Of a stretch of 64,000 nt of DNA, positions 53,882 to 61,500 are shown in pieces (position 1 is the first letter of the stretch; the number at the start of each line of letters is the position of its first letter). The notes under the pieces were generated by a model that saw only the letters and a program-made list of their open reading frames with translations, was not told the origin of the DNA and did not search any database. The translations under genes were made by a program, and so were the position numbers. This stretch comes from Paludibaculum sp. (GTDB lineage: Bacteria; Acidobacteriota; Terriglobia; Bryobacterales; Bryobacteraceae): assembly GCA_029973955.1 (NCBI GenBank), contig JARKQJ010000194.1:50537-114536 (forward strand), written 5' to 3'.

Positions 53882-54055
53882 ATGCTGGGATGCCTGGAGA
53901 GAGATCAATTTCCGGATAATTCCACGCCCACTCTCCCTTCCAATCCGGACACCCGTCCGCTCGAGGATGCAATGGGCACGCATGATCTGAAAGCCGGGAT
54001 CTGCCGCACGCCCTGGCGGCATCCACTCGGAGCAAAGGAGCGACAGAATGCCTGA
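53882..54055 (+). CDS. Short open frame upstream of the precursor-like gene (57 aa), doubtful
   Basis: 57 codons from ATG 53882 (MLGCLERDQFPDNSTPTLPS) ending at a TGA that overlaps the ATG of the precursor-like gene by 8 bases. There is no ribosome site before it; a TATACT six bases upstream would make it leaderless. It shows two Cys and no recognisable family. It could be a translated leader ORF, a small structural peptide, or chance. The precursor gene has its own strong ribosome site inside this frame, so it need not depend on it. Confidence 0.3.
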   Translation: MLGCLERDQFPDNSTPTLPSNPDTRPLEDAMGTHDLKAGICRTPWRHPLGAKERQNA

Positions 54056-54470
54056 ATCTACCCCCACCAATCAAACCAAGTACGTGCGCGTACTGGCGAG
54101 CGACCAGGAAGCCCGCGCAAAGTTCCTCGCTAACCCCGATGCCGCAGCCAAAGCGGCAGGCATCACTCTCGACCCGGAGTTCTCCAAGCTCCTCAAGAGC
54201 GAACTGGTGGCCCTGGAAAAGGACGCCATCAAGGTGAACTTCCGGAACCCCTACATCGACATCCACAAGGTGCCGGGCTTCAAGACCGCCGGCCCCGCCG
54301 GCCGCCCGGGCACCGTCATGAACGCCGCCGCCGTCGCCGCCGGCGCCGCTGTCGTCTCGGCCGCGGCAGCCGTCGTCTCGGCCGTCTGCGCCACCTATCA
54401 GGCCACTAAATGGCGCGGCCCCTCCGTCATCGCCGGCCCGCAGATCCGCACTCGCGGCGGCATCCGCTAA
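54048..54470 (+). CDS. RiPP-precursor-like protein (140 aa)
   Basis: 140 residues; AAGGAG lies seven bases before the ATG. The N-terminal about 60 residues (YVRVLASDQEARAKFLANPDAAAKAAGITLDPEFSKLLKSELVALEKDA) look like a leader of the nitrile-hydratase or Nif11 type: a charged helix with 'LASD.E.RAKFLANP.AA..AAGI'. A middle part KVNFRNPYIDIHKVPGFKTAGPAGRPG follows, then an Ala/Val-rich helix (92-116, MNAAAVAAGAAVVSAAAAVV) with one Cys (C114), and a tail ATYQATKWRGPSVIAGPQIRTRGGIR. The size and codon use (less C-biased) differ from the enzyme genes downstream. Peptide cleavage site and modified residues cannot be seen. Confidence 0.8.
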   Translation: MPESTPTNQTKYVRVLASDQEARAKFLANPDAAAKAAGITLDPEFSKLLKSELVALEKDAIKVNFRNPYIDIHKVPGFKTAGPAGRPGTVMNAAAVAAGAAVVSAAAAVVSAVCATYQATKWRGPSVIAGPQIRTRGGIR

Positions 54471-54488
54471 CACGCCGCTCATCCCCAT

Positions 54489-54519
54489 CCGCGGCCGTGG
54501 GCTCTCCCCCCGGCCGCGG
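54489..54519 (+). other. Hairpin between precursor-like gene and radical SAM gene
   Basis: CCGCGGCCG (54489-54497) and CGGCCGCGG (54511-54519) form a perfect 9-bp stem with a 13-base loop in the 126-bp gap. A short GTTTC follows, without a full T-run. It may lower expression of the enzymes relative to the precursor (partial terminator or mRNA-processing site), as in many RiPP operons. Confidence 0.55.
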
Positions 54520-54596
54520 CGTTTCACAGAGCCCCCGCTCCGCGCGCCGTCGCGTCGCACAGTCCTGCTTGTCTCTCGAATCCCTGGAGGTGTTTC

Positions 54597-55691
54597 TTGG
54601 AATATCTGCGCCATAATCCATCTATTTATGAGGAGGATCAGCTCGACGCCCTCAACGACGCCATGCAATTGGGCTCCCTCATGCCCGTCACTTACCAGGG
54701 CCTCGTTGTCGAAAATACCTCCGCCTGCAACGCCAAGTGCCGCATGTGCTACCAGGCCGCCGGCCCCACCGGCTCCGATATCCTCGGCAAAGCCTCCCTC
54801 TCCCCTGAACAGGTCGAAACCGTCCTCGCCGACGCCCTCCGCATTCCCTCCCTCGCCCGCCGCTTCCACCTCGCCGGCGGCGAAGCCTTCCTCCGCCCCG
54901 CCGATTGCTTCCGCCTCTTCCGCGCCGCCCGCTCCCTCGGCTACGAAGACATCACCACCACCACCAACGCCTATTGGGCCTACACCCCCATCCGCGCCGC
55001 CGCCGTCTGCGAGGAGGCACGCGACGCCGGCCTCCGCCGCATGGAGATCAGTTGGGACTTCTGGCACCTCGATCACATCCGCGCCGATTGCGTCTCCAAT
55101 GCCCTCGAAGCCGGCGCTCGCTTCGGCATCTCCACCGTCCTCCGCATCCTCACCACCCAATCCCACTCCATCGCCGAGGCCCTCTCCCACCTCCGCCCCG
55201 AGGCCCTCGAACTCGCCACCGAAATCCAGTCCTGCCCCGTCTTCCCCACCGGCCGCGCCGCCTCTGAAATCCCTCCCGACGACATCTTCTACGGCCAGGA
55301 CCTCGGCGGCAACTGCCACGCCATCCTCCACCTCACCATCAACGCCCGCGGCAACGTCTACCCCTGTTGCGCCGGAGCCGACCAGACCCAGGGCCTCTCC
55401 TTCGGCAACATCCACCACGAATCCATCTCCACCATCGCCGCCCGCATGAACTCCTCCCGCCTCCTGCGTACCCTCGTCTTCTTCGGCGTCGGCGCCCTGG
55501 AGCCCATCCTTCGCGAACGCGGCGTCCAACTCGGTGACCGCTTCAGCAACATCTGCCATCTCTGCTGGGAGATCTTCTCCCGCCCCGAACGCGCCGCCAT
55601 CGTTCACCAGTTCTTCCGCGAGCAGGAGCTCCAGGAAGCCCAGCGCCTCGAACAGCTCCTCCCCATCCTCCAAAGCGCCCAGGAGAGTTGA
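54597..55691 (+). CDS. Radical SAM enzyme with SPASM-like C-terminus
   Basis: 364 residues from TTG 54597; GGAGG lies six bases upstream, so the rare start is supported. The SAM iron-sulfur motif is CNAKCRMC (Cys44, 48, 51), preceded by YQGLVVENTS and followed by YQAAG. The GGE loop (HLAGGEAFLRPADC) and the motif RRMEISWDFWHLDH follow. The C-terminal part carries Cys240, Cys257-258 and Cys320/Cys323 (CHLCWE), an arrangement suited to auxiliary clusters of the SPASM/twitch type. It follows the precursor-like gene and likely modifies it. The exact reaction (C-C, C-S crosslink, epimerisation) cannot be told from sequence. Confidence 0.88.
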   Translation: MEYLRHNPSIYEEDQLDALNDAMQLGSLMPVTYQGLVVENTSACNAKCRMCYQAAGPTGSDILGKASLSPEQVETVLADALRIPSLARRFHLAGGEAFLRPADCFRLFRAARSLGYEDITTTTNAYWAYTPIRAAAVCEEARDAGLRRMEISWDFWHLDHIRADCVSNALEAGARFGISTVLRILTTQSHSIAEALSHLRPEALELATEIQSCPVFPTGRAASEIPPDDIFYGQDLGGNCHAILHLTINARGNVYPCCAGADQTQGLSFGNIHHESISTIAARMNSSRLLRTLVFFGVGALEPILRERGVQLGDRFSNICHLCWEIFSRPERAAIVHQFFREQELQEAQRLEQLLPILQSAQES

Positions 55692-55694
55692 TCC

Positions 55695-56579
55695 ATGACC
55701 CGGCAAATCCTCCACCTCTTCCGCTCCGCCGTCGTCCTCTCCGACGATGCGCCCCCGCCCGCCCTCCTCCACTGGCTGCCCCGCTGGGACGCCCACATCA
55801 AGCACCACCTCGGCATCCTCGACGGCGAGAACCTCCACGCCCTCTACGGCCGCGCCCTCACCCTGCTAGCTCCCTCCCTCCGTCCCTGCGACGACACTCT
55901 CTCCGCCCTCGGCCCCCTCGCCCGCGAACTCGGCCTCTCCGTCGCCGTCAACCTCTCCCTCGCCGAAGCCCTCTCCCCAGAGTTCGACACGCTCGCTCTC
56001 CTCTCCCGATCCATGGTCGGCACCGTCTATCTCGACGCCCGCCAGGCCCCTCCCTCCGTCCCCTCCGCCGATGTCCTCCACCTCGTCCGGAACCTCCGCT
56101 CCTCCGGCGTCAACCCCGCCCTCGTCGGCCCCGTCGCCCGATGGCAAGCCTTCGGACTCCTCGACGAACCCTTCCTCAACGCCGGCACCGTCCACTTCGC
56201 CCCCGCCGGCCGCGCCGCCCTCTCCTCCCTCCTCGCCTCCGGCCCCAGTCCCTTCGAAATCCGCAACTCCTTCGACCCCTGCAAGGAGCGCTTCGCCGTC
56301 TTCGTCGCCCCCGACGGCAACCTCTATCCCTGCCACGGCCTCGTCGGTGTCCACCCCTTCCGCATCGGCTCCCTCGACGCCGATCTCCCCCTCCACATCA
56401 CGCCCTACCAACAGGACCTCCTCACCTCCTGGGCCGCCGCCGGCCCCGGCTGCGTCGGCTGCGTCGAGCCCGATCCCGACTCCCCCCTCCCCCTCCTCTG
56501 CGAACTCCACAAAGCCGAACTCCTCGCCTCTTCGCACCCCAACTCTCATGCCGGCCACCAACCCCTGCGCGCACTCTAG
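55695..56579 (+). CDS. SPASM-like protein lacking the radical SAM cysteine motif
   Basis: 294 residues; its ATG is 3 bp after the radical SAM stop. The N-terminal two-thirds has no CX3CX2C motif: only one Cys (65). The C-terminal part shows FDPCKERFAVFVAPDGNLYPCHGLVGVHPFRIGSL and GPGCVGCVEPDPDSP, i.e. Cys196, 213, 253, 256 and 269, plus DGNLYPC in the place where SPASM proteins have 'G.v.PC'. It is therefore likely a cluster-binding or substrate-delivery partner of the radical SAM enzyme, or a degenerate paralogue. Its end overlaps the methyltransferase gene by 32 bp. Confidence 0.75.
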   Translation: MTRQILHLFRSAVVLSDDAPPPALLHWLPRWDAHIKHHLGILDGENLHALYGRALTLLAPSLRPCDDTLSALGPLARELGLSVAVNLSLAEALSPEFDTLALLSRSMVGTVYLDARQAPPSVPSADVLHLVRNLRSSGVNPALVGPVARWQAFGLLDEPFLNAGTVHFAPAGRAALSSLLASGPSPFEIRNSFDPCKERFAVFVAPDGNLYPCHGLVGVHPFRIGSLDADLPLHITPYQQDLLTSWAAAGPGCVGCVEPDPDSPLPLLCELHKAELLASSHPNSHAGHQPLRAL

Positions 56580-57822
56580 CCCGGCCGCCGTCCGCCGGCA
56601 GGTATCCGAGTTCTACTCGCGCTACCCCTATCCCCCGCCGGCCATCGTCACACGCTACCAGCGCCCCACTTTCGCTCTGGACCGCCTCAACCTCCGCCTC
56701 GCCGCCGCCGGCCGTCCGCCCCTGCCGCCCAACCTCCGCATCTGGGCTCCAGGCGGCGGCACCACACTCCCCGTTCAGCTCGCCCTCCACTTCCCCTCCG
56801 CCTCCATCCTCGCCACCGACATCTGCGCCCGCTCCCTCGAAATCGCCGCCAAACTCGCCCGCTCTCTCCACCTCACCAACCTCAAATTCCGCCAGGAAGA
56901 CCTCCTCGACAGCACCTGCCGCAACCAGTTCCACCTCATCGATTGCGCCGGCGTTCTCAACCACGTCGCCCAGCCCCTCCAGGGCTTTCGCGCCATCCGC
57001 CGCGCCCTCCACCCCTCCGGCGTCGCCAACCTCTGGGTCTACAACACCCGCCAGCGCTGGCTCAGCGACGCCTGGCAATCCGCCCTCACCCTCCTCGGCG
57101 CCACTCAAACCAAAGACCGCTGGACCCTCGCCCGGCACCTCGTCGACTTCGCCCGCCGCCAACCCCACTGGCGCCGCACCCGCGAGGCCCTCGGCGCCAT
57201 CCACCCCTCCATCGATCCCGTCAATACCGCCGACGCCCTCATTCACCCCCGCGAAATCTCCTTCTCTCTCGCCCAACTCTGGACCCTCCTCACCCGCTCC
57301 GGCCTCCACTTCCTCGCCTGGCGCGAAGACCAGACCTGGGACCCGCTCACCGCCGCGGGCCTCCCCGCCCCGCTGCGCGCCCGCATCGCCGCGCTTCCCC
57401 CTCTCGAACGCTTCCAGCTCACCGAAGCCCTCGCCGAAGAAGACGCCCCCTATTTCGACCTCTTTGCCGTCCGCGCCGGTCAGCCACTCACCACCACCTC
57501 CGCTCTTCCCGAATCCTGGCGCCCCGCCTTCAACTCCTCCATCGAGTTCATCAACCTCCGCGGCGCCCGCGCCGTCTCCAGCCACCACATGAACGTCCTT
57601 CGTCGCACGCAGGACTCTTGGTCCGCCTACCAGATCGGCGACGCCCGCGAAAAATCGGGCCTCTGGCTCCCCCTCACCCCGCACCAGGCCCGCCTCCTCG
57701 AACTCGCCGACGGAACCCGCACCACCACCGATCTCCTCCAGCAGTTTCCTGCCGCACCTCGGCGCGCCCTCTCCGCCTTCCTCCACCGCGCCGCCTCTTC
57801 CCCCATTGCCCTACTGGCCTGA
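56548..57822 (+). CDS. SAM-dependent methyltransferase with C-terminal helical domain
   Basis: 424 residues from ATG 56548. The FYSRYPYPPPA motif near residue 22 and the SAM-binding loop RIWAPGGGTTLPVQLAL (about 64-80), then ILATDICARSLEIAAKLA with Asp91, place it in the class I methyltransferase fold. LIDCAGVLNHVAQPLQGFRAIRRALHPSGVANLWVYN is motif IV and post-IV. The last about 60 residues (SGLWLPLTPHQARLLELADGTRTTTDLLQQFPAAPRRALSAFL) resemble the winged-helix domains found after such methyltransferases, and loosely PqqD-type RiPP recognition elements. It ends the cassette. Target is unknown; the precursor-like protein is the natural candidate. Confidence 0.82.
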   Translation: MPATNPCAHSSPAAVRRQVSEFYSRYPYPPPAIVTRYQRPTFALDRLNLRLAAAGRPPLPPNLRIWAPGGGTTLPVQLALHFPSASILATDICARSLEIAAKLARSLHLTNLKFRQEDLLDSTCRNQFHLIDCAGVLNHVAQPLQGFRAIRRALHPSGVANLWVYNTRQRWLSDAWQSALTLLGATQTKDRWTLARHLVDFARRQPHWRRTREALGAIHPSIDPVNTADALIHPREISFSLAQLWTLLTRSGLHFLAWREDQTWDPLTAAGLPAPLRARIAALPPLERFQLTEALAEEDAPYFDLFAVRAGQPLTTTSALPESWRPAFNSSIEFINLRGARAVSSHHMNVLRRTQDSWSAYQIGDAREKSGLWLPLTPHQARLLELADGTRTTTDLLQQFPAAPRRALSAFLHRAASSPIALLA

Positions 57823-57855
57823 CCCCCGCACCCACCGGTCCAGCAAACAAGGGCT

Positions 57856-60588
57856 TCAATCGTGCCGCAATGCCACCAGCGGGTCGATTTTCGATGCCCG
57901 CCGCGCCGGCGCCCAGCCCGCCAGAATCGCCGCGCTCAACAGCACGCCCCCTGCCAGCGCCAGCATCGCCGGATCGTTCGTCTCCGTCCCGAACAACAAC
58001 GACTTCACCAGCTTCGACCCCATCAGCGCCGCCGGCACGCTGATCGCCAGCCCCACCGCCGCCAGCCCCAACACCTGCTTCAGCACCATCCACACCACCG
58101 TCCCTCGCGGCGCCCCCAGCGCCATCCGCAGCCCCATCTCGCTCACCTGCCGCGCCACGCTATACGACATCGTCCCGTACAGCCCCACACACGCCGTCAG
58201 CAGCGCCAGCACCGCAAATCCCGTACACAGCCGCGCAAACGTGATCTCCCGGCTGATCGTCCGGTCGATCTCCGCCGCCTGCGTCACCACGTTCGTCACC
58301 GGGATCCGCTCATCCGCCTCCCGCACTATCGCCCGCACGCTCTCCACATACCGCAGCGGATCCCCCGCCGTGCGCAGCGCGTACGTCACCCGCTCCGGCG
58401 TGAACTGGCTCGCCGCCACGAATACCGTCATCGGGCTGCCCTCGCTTTTCAAACCCCCATACCGCAGGTTCGCCGACACCCCGATAATCTCCAACTCGCG
58501 CTTCTCCTCAGGCAGCGTGATTCGCCGCCCCACCGCACTCTCGCTCCCAAAGTAGGTCCGCGCCAGCCGCTCGCTGATCACCGCCACCGGCCTCGAACCC
58601 GCTTCGTCCCGGTCGTCGATCTCCCGCCCGGCCAGAAGCGGAATCTGCATCGTCGTCAGGAAACGCGCCCCCGTCGCCATCACCCGTGCGTCCTTCACCG
58701 TCGCCGCCCCAATCTTCATCGGACCCTGCACCGCCGGCCCCGAGAAGCCCGCATTCACCAGCGCCGCTTGCGACAGCGTCGCGCTCCTCACCCCAGGCAT
58801 CGCTTCGAAACGCTGGCGCAGCGCCCCATAGAAAACCGCCATCTCCGGATCCTGGTGCCCTGCCTGCCGCGCGTTCATCGAAAACAACAGAATGTTCTCG
58901 CGCGCATAGCCCAGCTCCACCGAGTGCAGCCTGTCCAGTGTCCGCACGAACAGCCCCGCGGCCACCACAATCAGAAACGACATCGCGATCTGAACCACCA
59001 CCAGAACACTCTGCGTTCGCCGGCTCGCCCCTCCGCCCCGCCCGCTCTTGATCGCCGGCATCACGTTCGGATTCGTCGACTGGATCGCCGGAACCAGCCC
59101 GAACAACAATCCGCAAACCACCGCAAGCCCCGCCGTCACCCCCAGCACGTGCCAGTTCAACTCCGCGTGCAGCGTGAAGTTCTCCTGCCCTCTCGAAAAC
59201 AGATACGTCAACGCCCGCACGCCCCAAATCGCCAGCACCACCCCGCACGCTCCGCCCAGCGATGCCAGCAGCACGCTCTCCGTCAGCAGTTGCCGCACCA
59301 CGCGGAACCGCCCCGCCCCCAGGCTCAGCCGCAGCGCCATCTCCCTGCGCCGCGCCGCCGCCCGCGCCAGCAGCAGCGTCGCAATGTTCGCGCACGTGAT
59401 CGCCAGAATCAATCCCACCATCCCAGCCAGCACATACAGCGGCTTGGAATACTGCCGCCGCAATCCGCCCAACCCCGCCGCACCCTCGGTCAGCTTCAGC
59501 GCCGGCAGCTTCGCCCGCTCGCCCTCCGTCGTCGCCGTCGCCGCCACCCATTGATGGAAACGCGGCGCCAGCGCCGCTTGCGCCTGCTCCATGCTCACGC
59601 CCGGCTTCAGCCGCCCCATCATCTCGATCCAGTAGAAGTTCGCGTCCGGATACATCCGCGCCGCCCGCGCCCCCTCCACCAGCAGATTCGTGTGCAACGG
59701 CAGGTACAGCTCAGGCACAGCCGCCGGATCCACTCCAAAGAACCCCGGCGCCGTCACCCCGATCACCGTGAACGCCACGCTGTCCACCAGCACCGGCTGC
59801 CCGATCGCCTGCGCCGCCCCCCCAAACCGCCGCTGGCTTACCGCAAAGCTGATCACTGCCACGGGCGCCGCGCCCACACGGTCGTCTTCACTGTCGATCA
59901 GCCGCCCCGCCGCCGCCGGCACCCCCAGCCCTCGAAAGTACTCGCCGCTCACATACTCCGTGCTCGCCGTCATCGCCTGCCCGCCCACCGACAGGCTATG
60001 CTTCAGGCCATTGAAATATCCAAATACCGTCGAAAAGACGGACTTCTCCTCGCGCAGCATCTCGAACGCGCCATACGGAAACATGCCGCTCGCCAGGAAG
60101 CCTCGCTCCCCCGGCCAGGCCATCCCCTGCAACCCGTGCACTACGTGCACCCACTCCTTGTTCACCTCCTGCGGCGCCGCACTCTGCCAGTTCAACACCA
60201 CCAGTGACTCCGGCTCCGCCACTGGCAGAGCCCGCAGCAGGATCGACTCCATGAAGCTGTAAATCGTCGTGTTCGCCCCAATGCCCAGCGCCAGTGACAG
60301 CACCGCCAGCGCGCTGAACGCCTTGTTCCCCATCATCGTCCGCAGGCCGTACCGCACATCCTGGCTCAGCTCCGACAGGAAGCGTGTCATCCAGATCTCC
60401 CGCGACTCTTCCTGCTTCATCGCAAAGTTGCCAAACCTCCGCCGCGCTTCATCCCGGGCACGCTCCGCCGTCATCCCCTCCGCCTCCAGCTCCGCGGCCG
60501 TCTCCGCCAGGTGCAGCTCCATCTCCTCCCGCAGAGCCGCCCCGCGCTTGTCGCGTTCCAGCCAATACGTGAGCCGCTTCATCCACAT
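57856..60588 (-). CDS. ADOP-type ABC transporter permease (FtsX/MacB-like)
   Basis: 910 residues from ATG 60588, eight bases after GGAG of the PadR gene end, so the genes are coupled; the frame is open further upstream in another sense. The N-terminus MWMKRLTYWLERDKRGAALREEMELHLAETAAELEAEGMTAERARDEARRRFGNFAMKQEESREIW is the acidobacterial ADOP cap. TM helices near 85-110 and then the FtsX pairs (ILAITCANIATLLLARAAARRREMALRLSLGAGRFRVVRQLLTESVLLASLGGACGVVLAIWGVRAL, and again before the C-terminus ARQVSEMGLRMALGAPRGTVVWMVLKQVLGLAAVGLAISVPAAL) mark a duplicated permease. The periplasmic domain between is MacB-like. No ATPase is adjacent. Probable role: efflux or envelope work. Confidence 0.93.
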   Translation of the reverse strand: MWMKRLTYWLERDKRGAALREEMELHLAETAAELEAEGMTAERARDEARRRFGNFAMKQEESREIWMTRFLSELSQDVRYGLRTMMGNKAFSALAVLSLALGIGANTTIYSFMESILLRALPVAEPESLVVLNWQSAAPQEVNKEWVHVVHGLQGMAWPGERGFLASGMFPYGAFEMLREEKSVFSTVFGYFNGLKHSLSVGGQAMTASTEYVSGEYFRGLGVPAAAGRLIDSEDDRVGAAPVAVISFAVSQRRFGGAAQAIGQPVLVDSVAFTVIGVTAPGFFGVDPAAVPELYLPLHTNLLVEGARAARMYPDANFYWIEMMGRLKPGVSMEQAQAALAPRFHQWVAATATTEGERAKLPALKLTEGAAGLGGLRRQYSKPLYVLAGMVGLILAITCANIATLLLARAAARRREMALRLSLGAGRFRVVRQLLTESVLLASLGGACGVVLAIWGVRALTYLFSRGQENFTLHAELNWHVLGVTAGLAVVCGLLFGLVPAIQSTNPNVMPAIKSGRGGGASRRTQSVLVVVQIAMSFLIVVAAGLFVRTLDRLHSVELGYARENILLFSMNARQAGHQDPEMAVFYGALRQRFEAMPGVRSATLSQAALVNAGFSGPAVQGPMKIGAATVKDARVMATGARFLTTMQIPLLAGREIDDRDEAGSRPVAVISERLARTYFGSESAVGRRITLPEEKRELEIIGVSANLRYGGLKSEGSPMTVFVAASQFTPERVTYALRTAGDPLRYVESVRAIVREADERIPVTNVVTQAAEIDRTISREITFARLCTGFAVLALLTACVGLYGTMSYSVARQVSEMGLRMALGAPRGTVVWMVLKQVLGLAAVGLAISVPAALMGSKLVKSLLFGTETNDPAMLALAGGVLLSAAILAGWAPARRASKIDPLVALRHD

Positions 60589-60593
60589 GGGAA

Positions 60594-60932
60594 TCACTCC
60601 GCCTCCATCACCCGGCCAATCGCCAGCGTCAGCTTCGCGTACTTCCGCCGCTCCACTTCCAACTGCTTCCGCCCCGCCGCCGTAATCTTGTAAATCCGCG
60701 CGCGCCGGTTGTTCGGCGTCACCCCCCACTCCCCCTCGATCCACCCATTCAGCTCCAGCCGCTGCAGCGCCGGATACAGCGACCCCTCCTCCACCAGCAA
60801 CTCGTGATCCGACGACTGCTGAATGAACTGCACGATCCCATACCCGTGCAACGCCCGCCGCGACAGCGTCCTCAAAATCAGCATGTCCAGCGACCCCGGC
60901 AGCGAATCGTTCTTTTGCGGTTTGCGTCCCAT
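60594..60932 (-). CDS. PadR-family transcriptional repressor
   Basis: 112 residues from ATG 60932 (MGRKPQKNDSLPGSLDMLILRTLSRRALHGYGIVQFIQQ); earlier in-frame starts at 60950 and 60974 exist. The winged helix (DMLILRTLSRRALHGYGI, then HELLVEEGSLYPALQRLELNGWIEGEWGVTPNNRRARIYKITAAGRKQLE) is typical of PadR. A palindrome CTAAGAATTCTTAG lies just before the start and suits autoregulation. Its stop is 5 bp before the permease ATG, so it regulates and is co-transcribed with the permease, a standard acidobacterial pair. Confidence 0.93.
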   Translation of the reverse strand: MGRKPQKNDSLPGSLDMLILRTLSRRALHGYGIVQFIQQSSDHELLVEEGSLYPALQRLELNGWIEGEWGVTPNNRRARIYKITAAGRKQLEVERRKYAKLTLAIGRVMEAE

Positions 60933-60964
60933 ACTAAGAATTCTTAGCATGGGCCGCAAACCGC
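60917..60964. promoter_or_regulatory. 48-bp near-perfect inverted repeat centred on the PadR operator
   Basis: Two 24-bp arms (60917-60940 and 60941-60964) match at 22 of 24 positions. The centre is the perfect CTAAGAATTCTTAG. Each arm includes the codons for MGRKP at the start of the PadR protein, so the 5' end of the gene is mirrored on the plus strand. The core is a likely PadR binding site. Confidence 0.65.
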
Positions 60965-61035
60965 CATCTGTCAAGTGCCGCTTCCCTACCGCCCGGCAAT
61001 ACCACTGGAGTGCGTTAGCATGCGGACACCTTTCC

Positions 61036-61500
61036 TCAGCGCTTTTTCCCTCCGAAAAAGGGGTTCGCGGCTGCCTGCTTCATCCACGACGCCGCTTGGT
61101 CCTCGTCCAGCTCGTCCACGGATGCCAGCTCCACCCCTCGTGTGGACTTGCCCATGCCAATCGGCGTCACCGGTGGTTCCGGCTTCATCTCCGTGCCGCG
61201 GATGAACATCACTTTCAAGTGACCCACGAATGCGCCGGACGAGAAGCACCAGCCTCCGCCCACACCGTAGTACGCCATCCCCCATTTCACAGCGCGCTGC
61301 AGGCCCGGCAACGTCTTGGCGGCCAGTGCATCCACGCGCTCGGCGATGCCGCGCTGCGGCTCCGGCAGGCTGGCGATATAGGCGAACACCGGTCCGTCGC
61401 CTGCCGCCGCCTTCGCGGCGCTGGCCTTGCCCGTCATGGCGGCCAGCAGCTTCGTGCCAGCCTCGCCCTGGGCATCCCGTTTGAGCGCAGGCTTCCTCAT
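61036..61500 (-). CDS. DUF1801 domain protein
   Basis: 154 residues. A Lys/Ala-rich N-terminus (about 1-35) precedes the DUF1801 pattern: PVFAYIASLPEPQRGIAERVDALAAKTLPGLQRAVKWGMAYYGVGGGWCFSSGAFVGHLKVMFIRG and TRGVELASVDELDEDQAASWMKQAAANPFF. These small proteins occur with SRPBCC and ArsR genes. The ATG overlaps the end of the SRPBCC gene (ATGA). Function unknown; a ligand-binding cavity fold is likely. Confidence 0.92.
   Translation of the reverse strand: MRKPALKRDAQGEAGTKLLAAMTGKASAAKAAAGDGPVFAYIASLPEPQRGIAERVDALAAKTLPGLQRAVKWGMAYYGVGGGWCFSSGAFVGHLKVMFIRGTEMKPEPPVTPIGMGKSTRGVELASVDELDEDQAASWMKQAAANPFFGGKKR

Noticed and set aside
53880..55838. 652-codon open frame on the minus strand across the cassette
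   Set aside because: It is antisense to four genes with clear motifs, is Gly/Ala/Glu-rich, has no recognisable domain and comes from the C-rich + strand composition, which leaves the opposite frames open.
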